NCBI RefSeq assembly: GCF_035609205.1
Contig: NZ_CP141184.1
Span: 6,507,501-6,571,500, forward strand
Direction: 5' to 3'
Length of the DNA stretch: 64,000 nt
DNA from: Hymenobacter sp. GOD-10R
GTDB lineage: Bacteria; Bacteroidota; Bacteroidia; Cytophagales; Hymenobacteraceae
The notes under the pieces are model-generated. The model saw only the letters and a list, made by a program, of their open reading frames with translations. It was not told where the DNA came from and did no database searches. Positions 23,725 to 32,710 of the stretch are shown here, piece by piece (positions within the stretch are counted from its first letter, which is position 1; each line of letters opens with the position of its first letter). The translations under genes and the position numbers were made by a program.

Positions 23725-25509
23725 CTACTCCATCGGCGTGCTGAACACGTCTTTGTACTGCATCTGGTAGAGCTGGGCGTAGAAACCACCTAGGCGCAGT
23801 AGTTCGTCGTGGGTAGCACTTTCCTTAATTTCGCCCCGGTCAAGAACGATGATGCGGTCAGCTTTCTGGATGGTGCTTAGGCGGTGCGCAATAACCAGCG
23901 ATGTACGGCCTTCCATCAGCTTCTCGATGGCTTCCTGGATCAGCTCTTCCGTTTCGGAGTCAACCGATGAAGTAGCTTCGTCGAGGATAATAATGCGGGG
24001 CTGATAGACCATTGCCCGCACAAAGGAAATCAGCTGACGCTGACCCACAGAAAGTGTGGCGCCGCGCTCCATTACCTGGTAGTGCAGCCCGCCTGGTAGC
24101 CGCTCAATAAAGCGCTTCGCCCCTACCAACTCGGCCGCCTCCCAGATCTGCTCCTCCGTGATATCCTTGTTACCTAGGGTAATATTATCGGCGATAGAGC
24201 CTGCGAAGAGGAACACATCCTGCAACACGATACCTATGTGACGGCGCAGTTCCTTCAGGTCGTAGTCGCGCAGGTCGTGGCCGTCGACGGTAATGGTGCC
24301 TTGGTTGATTTCGTAGAAGCGGCTGAGCAGGTTGATAATGCTGGTTTTGCCCGCACCGGTCGCCCCTACAAAGGCTACGGTTTGGCCAGCATTGGCTTCG
24401 AAGCTGATGTCTTTCAGCACGTACTCCTCATCGTTATAGGCAAACCAGACATGGTCAAATTTTACGTCGCCGCGAATATCGACGGGGGCATAGGTGCCAT
24501 TGTCGGCAATGAGCTCTTTGCTGTCGAGTAGGCGCAGCAGGCGCTCGGTGCTCACCAGACCTAGCTGGAGCGTGTTGAAGCGGTCAGCAATCTGACGGAT
24601 TGGCCGGAAGAACAGGCCATTGTACATGATGAAGGCAATCAGGGCGCCTTTTGAAATCGTACCCTCAATCTGTCCTTGCGCGGCGTACCACACCAGCAAC
24701 CCAATGCCAATGGCCCCCAGCACTTCGGCTACAGGATAATACACTGAATAGTAGAGCACCGAGCGAATGTTAGCCCGTGTGTGCTCCTCGTTAATCACCT
24801 TGAACTTGTTGTGCTCGCGCGCTTCATTGTTGAAGATCTGCACGATGTTCATGCCAGTAAGGTGTTCCTGCACGAAGGCATTGAGGCTAGCTACGGCCGT
24901 GCGAACTTCCTGAAACGACTTCTTCACCTTCTCCTTGAACACATACGTGCTAAAGATCAGCGGCGGAATAACTGACAAGCTTACCAAGGTCAGACGCCAG
25001 TCGATGTAAAACATGAAGGCCATGATGAATACCAGTTGAAGAATATCGCCGATCATGGCAGCGAGACCTTCGCTGAACACATCGGAGAGCGTTTCAACGT
25101 CGGAGATGTTGCGGGTCACGAGCACCCCAATGGGCGTACGGTCGAAGAACTTGAGCCGTAGGTTCAGGATATGCTCGTAGAGGTTTACCCGAATGTCGCG
25201 CACGATGTACTGCCCTAGCCACCCACCATAATAGGTTTGGAGGTAACTCACGATGGTATTGACCACCAGCAGCACCATGAGCAGCACAAACATCTTGTTC
25301 AAGCCAATCATATCGCCCTGCTCAATGCTTACATCGACCATCCGCTGGATCAGGAACGGGCGAATGGTGCCGAGCACGGCCGCAGCCACTGTGAGAAAAA
25401 TGAGGAGGTAGAAAGTGCCCCGGTAAGGCTTCACGTACCCAACTAAGCGGCTCAGCACCTGCCAGTCGAAAATATTACCGGTTTTAGTAGCGGTGGTTGC
25501 TTGCTCCAC
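23725..25509 (-). CDS. ABC transporter, fused permease and ATPase (MsbA-like half-transporter)
   Basis: An inner-membrane half-transporter that should act as a dimer to export lipid-like or other hydrophobic substrates. Six membrane helices lie in the first half (starting near YKPYRGTFYLLIFLTV-like text). The ATPase domain holds Walker A GATGAGKTS, signature LSVGQRQL, Walker B IIILDEATSSVD with the catalytic Glu, and switch IAHR. The signature reads LSVGQ instead of the usual LSGGQ, a tolerated variant. The frame extends to GTG 25563; GTG 25509 (VEQATTATKTGN) is preferred as it lies closer to the conserved domain, so the start is uncertain. It differs from the transporter at 19206 in keeping the Walker B Glu. 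Confidence 0.88.
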   Translation of the reverse strand: MEQATTATKTGNIFDWQVLSRLVGYVKPYRGTFYLLIFLTVAAAVLGTIRPFLIQRMVDVSIEQGDMIGLNKMFVLLMVLLVVNTIVSYLQTYYGGWLGQYIVRDIRVNLYEHILNLRLKFFDRTPIGVLVTRNISDVETLSDVFSEGLAAMIGDILQLVFIMAFMFYIDWRLTLVSLSVIPPLIFSTYVFKEKVKKSFQEVRTAVASLNAFVQEHLTGMNIVQIFNNEAREHNKFKVINEEHTRANIRSVLYYSVYYPVAEVLGAIGIGLLVWYAAQGQIEGTISKGALIAFIMYNGLFFRPIRQIADRFNTLQLGLVSTERLLRLLDSKELIADNGTYAPVDIRGDVKFDHVWFAYNDEEYVLKDISFEANAGQTVAFVGATGAGKTSIINLLSRFYEINQGTITVDGHDLRDYDLKELRRHIGIVLQDVFLFAGSIADNITLGNKDITEEQIWEAAELVGAKRFIERLPGGLHYQVMERGATLSVGQRQLISFVRAMVYQPRIIILDEATSSVDSETEELIQEAIEKLMEGRTSLVIAHRLSTIQKADRIIVLDRGEIKESATHDELLRLGGFYAQLYQMQYKDVFSTPME

Positions 25510-25620
25510 GAGGCGAGAGACTAAGAGGACGGGATAATAGAGAGTAACTAACCGAACTAGCACAAGGTTGCGACACGAGCAAGAACAAGACCTAGGTTCT
25601 GACGCTAGAGCGCGCTACCA

Positions 25621-26409
25621 CTAGCCTGCAAGGTACGGCATTGCCATGGGTATCAGTTCCGCGGGCACCAGTTCAGCGGGGTATTCGACCCGGCTCAGAA
25701 ACAGGCCGGTAGCTGGCGCGGCACCACTGGCCGCTACTCGACTTTGCGAGGCTAATATCTCGCCAAATTCTGCTACAGTCAGCTTGCCGCGACCCACGCT
25801 CAAGAGGGTGCCCACTACGAGCCGGACCATGCCGCGTACAAAGCGGTTGGCCCGAATACGAAACACAATTCCGCCGGGCGTAGGATGCCAAGCGGCTTCG
25901 TAACACACGCAGACGTAGTGCGTTTCGGCGCCCTTTACTTTCGAGAAGCTGGTGAAATCGCGCGAGCCAAGCAGCAGCGCCGCGGCCGCGTTCATAGCCG
26001 CTACATCCGGGGCTCGGTCGAGGTAAATGCTGTGGTTTACCCGAAATGGATTGGGCACGAGGCGCACGTAGTACTCGTAGGTGCGGGCATTCGCATCGAA
26101 GCGAGCATTGGCGTTGTCGGGCACCGGGTGTATCGCCTGCACCGCAATATCAGCGGGCAAGGCCCGGTTCAGTCGGTAGAGCAGCGTAGCTAGGTCCAGC
26201 GTCTCGGGCATGTCGGCGCTGAAGTGCGCTACCTGATGGCTGGCGTGCACGCCCGTATCCGTACGGCCGCTTCCTAGCGTGCTGATCGGCTGCCGCAATA
26301 CCTGCGACAAACAACGGTTGACCTCCTGCTGCACCGTAATTACTTCAGGCTGCACTTGCCAGCCGTGATAATTGGTGCCGTCGTAAGCTAGGTGTAAGAA
26401 ATAACGCAT
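25621..26409 (-). CDS. truA: tRNA pseudouridine(38-40) synthase TruA
   Basis: TruA converts uridine to pseudouridine at positions 38-40 of the tRNA anticodon arm. The 262-aa product begins MRYFLHLAYDGTNYHGWQ, has GSGRTDTGVHA with the catalytic Asp51, then RFDANARTYEY, FTSFSK and RANRFVRGMVRLVVG, all hallmarks of TruA. The frame extends upstream to 26478, but ATG 26409 exactly matches the conserved N-terminus. It is followed by the ABC gene on the same strand after about 110 nt. Confidence 0.95.
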   Translation of the reverse strand: MRYFLHLAYDGTNYHGWQVQPEVITVQQEVNRCLSQVLRQPISTLGSGRTDTGVHASHQVAHFSADMPETLDLATLLYRLNRALPADIAVQAIHPVPDNANARFDANARTYEYYVRLVPNPFRVNHSIYLDRAPDVAAMNAAAALLLGSRDFTSFSKVKGAETHYVCVCYEAAWHPTPGGIVFRIRANRFVRGMVRLVVGTLLSVGRGKLTVAEFGEILASQSRVAASGAAPATGLFLSRVEYPAELVPAELIPMAMPYLAG

Positions 26410-26418
26410 GAACTTGAT

Positions 26419-26493
26419 AATGAACAGTAAGCAACGAATAAAGATCAATGAGTAGTAAGTCAGCGCTCCGCTGCTCATTGCTTATTGTTCATT
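26419..26493. repeat. Intergenic dyad of AATGAACAGTAAGCAA words
   Basis: Arm 26419-26434 matches the reverse complement of 26478-26493 at 15 of 16 positions, with an inner CAATGAG/CTCATTG pair and GCGCTCCGC near the apex. The right arm overlaps the GNAT stop codon. It separates the GNAT gene from truA and belongs to the set of word-built dyads. Confidence 0.65.
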
Positions 26494-27030
26494 GACAACT
26501 GCGTACAGCAGACTATCGATTGTATGGCCGTTTTTTGTAATGCTTTTGCGCAATCGGCCTTCCAACTCATACCCGCCTTTCTCCAGCACGCGCGCCGAAG
26601 CTGCGTTATGAGCAAAAACCCCAGCGTAGAGTCGGCATACGTCGAAGCTTGCGAAGGTGTACTCCGTTAAGACTCGGACGGCCGCCGTCATGATACCGCG
26701 TCCCCAATACGACCGACCTAGCCAGTAGCCAATTTCAGCACTGCGCCGGTCCACGTCGTGCTGGAATATGATGCTGATGCCGCCCCCAGCTGCGCCCTCT
26801 ACCTCGATAGCTAGGTGGATATCGGGTGAGTTGGCAGTGGCCACTGCTTCCAGATACCACCGCGCATCTTCCAGCAGGTACGGATATGGAAAGGTGTCAC
26901 GCAGATTCTGCGCAACACCTTCATCATTAGCGCAAGCAGTCAACGTTGATGCGTCGGAGAGCTGCCAAGGCCGCAGGCGTGTACCGGCCACCGGTAAGAT
27001 AAGGGTCGGACGCCGCCTCGAATCGGACAT
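26482..27030 (-). CDS. GNAT N-acetyltransferase (RimJ/RimL type)
   Basis: A 182-aa GNAT enzyme that would transfer acetyl from acetyl-CoA to an amine, probably a protein N-terminus or small amine. It follows the RimJ/L pattern: TRLRPWQLSDASTL, then SAEIGYWLGRSYWGRGIMTAA carrying the pyrophosphate loop, NAASARVLEKGGYELEG and a short C-terminus. ATG start; size typical. It lies between the thiolase and truA on the same strand. The substrate cannot be deduced. Confidence 0.85.
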   Translation of the reverse strand: MSDSRRRPTLILPVAGTRLRPWQLSDASTLTACANDEGVAQNLRDTFPYPYLLEDARWYLEAVATANSPDIHLAIEVEGAAGGGISIIFQHDVDRRSAEIGYWLGRSYWGRGIMTAAVRVLTEYTFASFDVCRLYAGVFAHNAASARVLEKGGYELEGRLRKSITKNGHTIDSLLYAVVNEQ

Positions 27031-27051
27031 GGGCTAGGGTTGAAAAAGCAG

Positions 27052-28254
27052 TTAGACTTTCTCGTAGATCACCGCCACGCCTTGTCCCACACCTACGCAC
27101 ATAGTTGCTAGGCCATAGCGCACGTTTTCGCGGCGTTGCATCTCGTGCAGCAGCGTAGCCGTGATGCGTGCCCCAGAGCTACCTAGGGGGTGACCGATGG
27201 CGATGGAACCACCATTTACGTTTACCTTTTCTGGGTCCAAACCTAGCTCGCGCATGCATACAATACTCTGCACAGCGAAGGCTTCGTTTAGCTCGATCAG
27301 GTCCATATCGTTGATCGTCAGCCCTGCGCGTTGTAGTACCTTCTGTGTGGCCGGAATCGGACCTAGCCCCATGTAGGCAGGGTCAACCCCTACTACGGCC
27401 GAAGCCACTACGCGCGCCATCGGCTTCAGATCGAAGCGGACGAGACCTTCTTCGCTCACGACTATCGCCGCGGCGGCACCGTCGTTGATGCCAGCAGAGT
27501 TACCGGCCGTTACGCTGCCATTCTGCAAATCAAAAGCAGGTCGCAGGGAAGCTAGCTTTTCCAACGACGACAGGCGTGGTGGCTCATCGGTATCGAACAG
27601 AGCCGTATCACCTTTCGGGTTCGGGATGAACACGGGCACAATCTCCTTGCGGAAACGTCCTTTCTCGGCAGCCTTGTGGTATTTACGCTGCGAATCGAAA
27701 GCAAACTGATCTTGCTCTTCGCGGCTGATATTAAACTTACGCGCTACGTTTTCGGCCGTTTCGCCCATGGCGTAGGGGTAATGCATCTTGGCTAGCTTCG
27801 GGTTCACGAAGCGCCAGCCAAGGGTAGTATCGTGGGCGGTGAAGTCACGGGCAAAGGCGGTAGCCGACTTCGCCATCACGAACGGCGCCCGTGTCATGCT
27901 TTCAGAGCCACCTGCCAGGTAGGCCTCTCCTTCGCCACTCTTGATGGCCCGCGCCGCATCCATGATGCTTTGCAAGCCCGAACCGCACAGGCGGTTGATC
28001 GTGACACCGGGTACGGTAATCGGCAGGCCCGCCAGCAGAGCGGCCATGCGCGCTACGTTGCGGTTGTCTTCGCCAGCCTGGTTGGCAGCACCCATAATTA
28101 CATCTTCAATGGCCCCCTTATCCAAGGTAGGATTGCGGCGCAGCAGTTCGCGCAGCACGTGGGCGGCCATGTCATCAGGACGGACGCTGCTCAGCGCACC
28201 CCCAAATTTACCGATGGGCGTACGGACAGCGTCTACAATATAAGCAGTTGACAT
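27052..28254 (-). CDS. Acetyl-CoA C-acyltransferase (thiolase)
   Basis: Thiolases split 3-ketoacyl-CoA with CoA in beta-oxidation, or condense acyl-CoAs. The 400-aa product has the nucleophile Cys90 in NRLCGSGLQS, the NEAFAVQ motif, GHPLGSSGAR with the active-site His, and CVGVGQG with the second active Cys near the C-terminus. The full set of catalytic residues is present. Similarity is to FadA/PcaF-type degradative thiolases; which of these cannot be told. ATG start 21 nt upstream of the GNAT gene on the same strand. The acyl-CoA dehydrogenase at 39939 may act in the same pathway. Confidence 0.92.
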   Translation of the reverse strand: MSTAYIVDAVRTPIGKFGGALSSVRPDDMAAHVLRELLRRNPTLDKGAIEDVIMGAANQAGEDNRNVARMAALLAGLPITVPGVTINRLCGSGLQSIMDAARAIKSGEGEAYLAGGSESMTRAPFVMAKSATAFARDFTAHDTTLGWRFVNPKLAKMHYPYAMGETAENVARKFNISREEQDQFAFDSQRKYHKAAEKGRFRKEIVPVFIPNPKGDTALFDTDEPPRLSSLEKLASLRPAFDLQNGSVTAGNSAGINDGAAAAIVVSEEGLVRFDLKPMARVVASAVVGVDPAYMGLGPIPATQKVLQRAGLTINDMDLIELNEAFAVQSIVCMRELGLDPEKVNVNGGSIAIGHPLGSSGARITATLLHEMQRRENVRYGLATMCVGVGQGVAVIYEKV

Positions 28255-28289
28255 CGAGTTAAAATGCGGTTTTTCCGGTTGTTGTTGGC

Positions 28290-28297
28290 TACTTTTG
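28290..28297 (+). promoter_or_regulatory. Probable -7 element of the DUF4293 gene promoter
   Basis: TACTTTTG matches TAnnTTTG and lies about 50 nt before the chosen ATG. A T-rich stretch is at the -33 distance but no exact TTG. The element sits in the divergent gap between the thiolase and DUF4293 genes. Confidence 0.5.
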
Positions 28298-28345
28298 CCG
28301 CCCTAGCTAGGCTAGAGCAAGCTTTTGAACCGACAAAGCACAAAG

Positions 28346-28822
28346 ATGATACAAAGAATTCAAAGCGTATTTTTACTGTTGCTGGCAATCGCCATGGCTA
28401 GCGTAATTTTCGTGCCGATCTGGAGCAAGGTGGATTCGCTGACCAGCCAAGAGCTGGTATTGCACTCGACCAAACTCGCTTTCGTAAACCCGGCCTCCCA
28501 AACGCCTGCCGCCGTGAATACATGGCCTATTGCAGTTCTGGCAGCACTTTCAGCCGCAGTGGCACTGTTCGAAATTTTCCAGTACCGCAGCCGCTTCACG
28601 CAGCTTAAGCTAGGTATGGTCAATTTGTTATTAATCGTGGCCACTATCGGTGCAAGCTATTATTACTCAGGTGTGGGCGAACAGATGCTCAACATCAAGC
28701 TGATCGGGACCTTTGAGGCGGGCTTTTACCTTCCTACCCTAGCCCTGATCTTGAACTTGCTTGCTAACCGTTTCATTCGGCGCGACGAGCAACTCGTGCG
28801 CTCCATGGATCGATTGCGATAA
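28346..28822 (+). CDS. DUF4293 family membrane protein
   Basis: A 158-aa integral membrane protein of a family found mainly in Bacteroidota. It starts MIQRIQSVFLLLLAIAM, the family's typical N-terminus, and has four hydrophobic segments (about residues 5-25, 60-80, 90-110, 125-145). An extracellular-type loop lies between the first and second. No catalytic motif is visible and no function is known. ATG 28346 is chosen over the in-frame TTG at 28325 because of the conserved start and the promoter position. Confidence 0.82.
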   Translation: MIQRIQSVFLLLLAIAMASVIFVPIWSKVDSLTSQELVLHSTKLAFVNPASQTPAAVNTWPIAVLAALSAAVALFEIFQYRSRFTQLKLGMVNLLLIVATIGASYYYSGVGEQMLNIKLIGTFEAGFYLPTLALILNLLANRFIRRDEQLVRSMDRLR

Positions 28823-28842
28823 GCACCAATATGACTCAACAG

Positions 28843-28878
28843 AAAAGGCTCCTGTTTAGTGCAGGAGCCTTTTTTATT
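28843..28878. terminator. Terminator between DUF4293 and DUF4476 genes
   Basis: Arms 28843-28854 and 28862-28873 (AAAAGGCTCCTG / CAGGAGCCTTTT) pair over 12 bp with a 7-nt loop and a T-run. The genes on either side converge, and the A-run on the left would serve the minus strand as well. Confidence 0.85.
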
Positions 28879-28907
28879 TTTTCGTTAAGCCGCGTTGCCA
28901 TGGTGCC

Positions 28908-29792
28908 TCATCGCCCGCGCTGCTGACTGATGAAGTCCTGCAGCTCCCGGCTACTAGCCGAGTATTGAAGGGCATCATACACCTGGTAGAAATTCTGGCG
29001 GTCGGCCACGCGTGCGTAAGCGTACTTAGCTAGGTCGAGGCGGTTGCTTTCGAAACTTAGCGTCCGTAAGAGGCGTGCTAGGTCGGCCGATTGAATTAAT
29101 GACTCGCCCAACGCCTGCTTGATGACCGGCAGCTTGTTGTCATCAAACGATTTTTTTTGTAGGAACTGTACCAACCCATCCACATCCGCAGCCGACATCA
29201 CCGAAGAGTAATTGTCGTTGTTCGGGTATGGAGCCGGATTAGGCGCGGGCGGATAGTTGTTTGGCATAGTCGGGTAGTTTGCGTCTGGACCGTTGGGACC
29301 AGGAATAGGATTAGCGGGTCCGCTATACCCACCATCATTGTAGTCACCAGAGCCGTTGCGGCCGTTTCCATTTGGAGAGCTGCCATAGCCAGAATCATCG
29401 TACGTGCCTCCGGGGTAACCTGGGGCATTCGGCGGGTAGAACCCACCCGTGCGGATCGGCACGGCGGCTACTTTGCGAAGCACTGGAGGGTACCCGCTAC
29501 GCGCCAGCAGCACAAAGCTTGTTTCCAAGCCCGGATCCAAAAACAGACGCGTCCGGTAGTTTACAGCACCGCCGAAAGCCGTCGGAATCCGAAATTCTGC
29601 CCAGTGAAACCCCGGCGTGAGCCGATCGATCCGGACCCGACTGGCGCTGGTACGTAGCAGTGGGCGACCATCAAACACCAGCTGAAAGGGCAAACCTCGC
29701 TCGGAGGCAAAGTTCACCGTGGCAGGAGCAGCCGTTCCGCGGAAGCCCATCAGCAACAATATGCCAAGGCAAAGCAACAGGTATTTCTTCAT
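28908..29792 (-). CDS. DUF4476 domain exported protein
   Basis: The 294-aa exported protein has a signal peptide (about 1-21). A beta-rich N-terminal domain (about 25-110) is followed by a disordered linker strongly rich in Gly, Pro, Asn, Ser and Tyr (about 115-200). The C-terminal DUF4476 domain (about 200-292) holds the family text FLQKKSFDDNKLPVIKQAL, LLRTLSFESNRLDLAKYAY and FYQVYDALQY. In Bacteroidota these are envelope proteins of unknown role. ATG start, with its own upstream gap. It may be translocated to the outer membrane or periplasm; no lipobox is seen. Confidence 0.8.
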   Translation of the reverse strand: MKKYLLLCLGILLLMGFRGTAAPATVNFASERGLPFQLVFDGRPLLRTSASRVRIDRLTPGFHWAEFRIPTAFGGAVNYRTRLFLDPGLETSFVLLARSGYPPVLRKVAAVPIRTGGFYPPNAPGYPGGTYDDSGYGSSPNGNGRNGSGDYNDGGYSGPANPIPGPNGPDANYPTMPNNYPPAPNPAPYPNNDNYSSVMSAADVDGLVQFLQKKSFDDNKLPVIKQALGESLIQSADLARLLRTLSFESNRLDLAKYAYARVADRQNFYQVYDALQYSASSRELQDFISQQRGR

Positions 29793-29982
29793 AGCGGTAA
29801 CAAAAACGAGCAGGCGAAAAGCTTCTTGCTCAAGTTACAATAAAACCAAGTATTATGCCATAACTACACTTTAGCTAACATTTTGGCTTTATGAGCTTTA
29901 TCTAGCAAGAAGAAAGCCCCAAATGAATGCTAGCTGACCTGTTTTACTTAGTCAACGAGAGAATACTGTGCCGTAGTATCAG

Positions 29983-30022
29983 AAAAAGCCCCTGCAATGG
30001 ACGAACCATGCAGGGGCTTTTT
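29983..30022 (-). terminator. Terminator after the PorE-like gene
   Basis: Arms 29983-29996 and 30009-30022 (AAAAAGCCCCTGCA / TGCAGGGGCTTTTT) pair over 14 bp around a 12-nt loop. On the minus strand it lies 20 nt after the PorE-like stop. The rest of the gap to 29793 shows nothing else. Confidence 0.85.
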
Positions 30023-30043
30023 ATTTGCAAGATAGCGACCTAG

Positions 30044-31969
30044 CTATTCCGTGATCTTGGTCACTTTGAACTCGGTGCGACGGTTGCGCTGGTACTCGTC
30101 TTCCGTCTTGGCATTTTTCACAACGGGCTGCGTTTCGCCGTAGCCTTTGGCCGTAATCCGGTTCTTGCCGATGCCCTTCGAGATGATATAGTCGACAGCA
30201 GACTGCGCACGACGCTGAGACAGCGCTTGGTTGTAGGCATCCTTACCACGCGAGTCGGTATGGGAGCTCAGTTCGATGGTAATGTTCGGGTTGTCGTTGA
30301 GCGTTTCCACCAGCTTGTCTAGCTCCACTGCGGCATCGGGGCGAATGTCCGCCTTATCGTAATCGTAGAAGATATTTTCCACCACAATGGCTTTGTTCTT
30401 CACGATCTTGGTTAAGGTCAGCGTCACGGGCAACCGAATGTCGTTCTGCTCATTGGGCAAATCCTCCTGCTTAGGCACTTTCCCAACAGTACTCAAGGAG
30501 TTACGGGCCGTGAAGTAGCCCGGCCGGTCAGCCAGCAGTGTGTAGGCAGCGGCCGTATCGAGCTTGGCAGTGAACTTACCGTCTGGGCCGGTGGTCACGT
30601 CTTGCTTTTGCCCATTGCGGTTTGTAATCGTTACCGTTTCGTTCGCTACTGGTGCTGTTTCTCCTGTTTTGTCGTTGCGCTCCACCAGCGTCCCATCAAC
30701 AAAGAGGGCGACGAGTTTGAGCGGCTTTTTGTGAAAACGATACAGATCGTCGCTGCCTTTGCCACCAGCGCGGTTGGAGGAGAACACGCCCATGTCTTTG
30801 CCCATGAAATAGGGCGCAAAGTCATCCCCGTTGCTATTAATGGGAGCACCTAGGTTCTTCACCTTGCCCTTGTCCACCATGAAGATGTCGAGCTTCCCTA
30901 GGCCTGGATGGCCGTCGGAGGAAAAGTACAGCGCGCCATCCGGAGCTACCGCTGGAAAGTTCTCGTTGCCAGGCGTATTCACGTCCTCCCCTAGGTTCTC
31001 GGGTGGGGAGAAGCGGCCGTTGGCGCCCATGGTAGCCTTATAGATATCGGTGCCGCCTTGGCCGCCTTTCCGCGACGAAGCGAAGTATAGCGTTTGGCCA
31101 TCGGGCGAGAAGACGGGCGAGAATTCATCCGCGGTGCTACTGTTCACCACGCGCAGAATTTCTGGCTCGCTCCAAGCGCCGTTTTTGAAATAGGAAGCCC
31201 ACAGGTCTACGCTCAGGTAGCCCTTCTTGGAGCCGTTGTTGGAGCGGGCAAACACCATCATCTTGCCATCGGGCGTGTAGGTAGCGCTAGCCTCGTGCTT
31301 GTCGGTGCTGTTGAAAATGGGCTCTAGCTTACGCACCGTGCCACCCGTCAGCTTATCCGTGTCGTCGAACTTGACGGCGTACAAATCATTGAATCCTTCT
31401 CCATTACCTAGGTACTTCTTGCCCTCGCGGCCAGAAGCAAATACTAGTTCTTTGGTTTCGGGCAACATCGTGGCGCTAAAGTCCGAAGACTCAGAGTTGA
31501 TCTGGTCGAGCGGCATCACCTCATTGTTGGTGCGCATCGCCACGATGTCCGGACTCAGGCGCGCATTCTTGGCTTCCATTTCGGCGCGAGCCGCCAGCGT
31601 ACGGTTGGTGCCAGACTGAGCATAGGCTTCAAACTGCTTCGCTGCTTCCTCAAACTTGCCACCGGCTTTCAACGCCTCGGCGTAACGGAAACCTAGGTCG
31701 GCGCTCTTTGCCTTTCCCTCCTGGGCAGCTTGGTAGAACGGCTCAGCCTGCTCAACGCGGTTGGAGAGCCGGTACGACTCGCCGATGCGGTAGTTCGCTA
31801 GCGGTGCGTTCTTGTCCTTGGCCACCTGCGCTTTGTACAGCGTAATAGCAGTTTCATATTCGCCGCGGGCAAAGCGCTTGTCGGCTTTGCTGACGCCGTC
31901 CGTCGTAGCACAGCCGCCCAACAGTAGCGCCGAGCTCGCCGTGACACCGATGATTAGAAAATTCCTCAT
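30044..31969 (-). CDS. OmpA-family lipoprotein with TPR and PD40 repeats (PorE-like)
   Basis: The 641-aa lipoprotein has a signal ending LLLGGC (Cys20). TPR-like helical repeats (about 28-135) are followed by a PD40/WD40-like beta-propeller with TYTPDGKMMVFAR, FSPDGQTLYFASS, APDGALYFSSDGH and related units (about 155-405). A carboxypeptidase regulatory-like domain (about 415-510) and a C-terminal OmpA domain (about 520-640) come last; the latter has SSHTDSRGKDAYNQALSQRR, which binds peptidoglycan. This order equals that of PorE, a periplasmic component of the type IX secretion system, but close relatives exist outside it. The gene stands alone here, so T9SS membership rests on domain order and the presence of a T9SS-like substrate at 21108. 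Confidence 0.82.
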   Translation of the reverse strand: MRNFLIIGVTASSALLLGGCATTDGVSKADKRFARGEYETAITLYKAQVAKDKNAPLANYRIGESYRLSNRVEQAEPFYQAAQEGKAKSADLGFRYAEALKAGGKFEEAAKQFEAYAQSGTNRTLAARAEMEAKNARLSPDIVAMRTNNEVMPLDQINSESSDFSATMLPETKELVFASGREGKKYLGNGEGFNDLYAVKFDDTDKLTGGTVRKLEPIFNSTDKHEASATYTPDGKMMVFARSNNGSKKGYLSVDLWASYFKNGAWSEPEILRVVNSSTADEFSPVFSPDGQTLYFASSRKGGQGGTDIYKATMGANGRFSPPENLGEDVNTPGNENFPAVAPDGALYFSSDGHPGLGKLDIFMVDKGKVKNLGAPINSNGDDFAPYFMGKDMGVFSSNRAGGKGSDDLYRFHKKPLKLVALFVDGTLVERNDKTGETAPVANETVTITNRNGQKQDVTTGPDGKFTAKLDTAAAYTLLADRPGYFTARNSLSTVGKVPKQEDLPNEQNDIRLPVTLTLTKIVKNKAIVVENIFYDYDKADIRPDAAVELDKLVETLNDNPNITIELSSHTDSRGKDAYNQALSQRRAQSAVDYIISKGIGKNRITAKGYGETQPVVKNAKTEDEYQRNRRTEFKVTKITE

Positions 31970-32076
31970 GCGTAGATGGAGTGGAATTGATGTTGGAATA
32001 GCTCTCTGCCATTGCCACCCCTAGGCCTAGCAAGTATACTAAGTTTGGGGAGGATTCTGGCCGAAAAGCCAAGTAT

Positions 32077-32568
32077 TTATGCCCCTGCGAAGTAGCGCGC
32101 CAGCCAAGTAGAGGCTGCCGGTGCTGGCCACGCCTTGCGAAGCTGCTGATGCTGGGCAATGGTATTGTCGAAGTACGGCGTCTCGGGTCGCAAACGGCCT
32201 TCCGCTACTGCTGCTTTCAACTCCCGCCGGTCGACGAGCTGTACTTCGCCCTCTACTAGAAAAGCCAGCTGCGATTTTTCGAGCAGCGTGATGTTCAGCG
32301 CTTGCTCCAATGCCCGCACAAACCGCACGGAGGAATCAATGGAGCAGCCACTGGCGTCGGCCACGGCTTCATCGAGGCCAATCACGAGAAACTGATGATG
32401 CAGAAAAGCAGCCGAGGCAGCTAGGGAGCGGCCGTGGCTGGTCCACTCCTCGGCAAACTGCCGCAGGGCGGGCGCCACAGAAGCTAGCTCTTCGCTCGTG
32501 AGCGGACGGTCGGCTTGGTAAATCCAGATGCGAGCGTGCGCGGGCAGCTGGTCAAAGGAAACGAACAT
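32077..32568 (-). CDS. Conserved hypothetical protein
   Basis: A soluble 163-aa protein starting MFVSFDQLPAHARIWIYQADRPLT. No signal peptide, membrane segment or catalytic motif is visible. Conserved-looking parts are a central GLDEAVADASGCSIDSSVRFV and a C-terminal half with hydrophobic helices. Bacteroidota genomes carry similar proteins of this size, sometimes mislabelled as transporter ATPase; there is no P-loop here to support that label. The start is the ATG at the frame's beginning. Function unknown. Confidence 0.7.
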   Translation of the reverse strand: MFVSFDQLPAHARIWIYQADRPLTSEELASVAPALRQFAEEWTSHGRSLAASAAFLHHQFLVIGLDEAVADASGCSIDSSVRFVRALEQALNITLLEKSQLAFLVEGEVQLVDRRELKAAVAEGRLRPETPYFDNTIAQHQQLRKAWPAPAASTWLARYFAGA

Positions 32569-32654
32569 GAGGCTAGGTGCTTAGAACTTCGCGGTTCAGG
32601 GTAGGCTGTATACTTCTATAACTCCAAAACCAGCTGACTTATTTTCTACAAAAT

Positions 32655-32690
32655 AAACAGCCCCGACGGGAAGTTCCGCCGGGGCCGTTT
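32655..32690 (-). terminator. Terminator after the HdrB-like gene
   Basis: The hairpin GCCCCG...CGGGGC, extended by AAAC/GTTT around one mismatch, is followed on the minus strand by a T-containing run. It lies just after the stop of the HdrB-like gene at 32711. Confidence 0.7.
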
Positions 32691-32710
32691 TGTTTGATCT
32701 CAAGTCTTCT

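Noticed and set aside
32077..32568. Labelling the hypothetical protein as an ABC transporter ATPase
   Set aside because: No Walker A, Walker B or signature motif is present.
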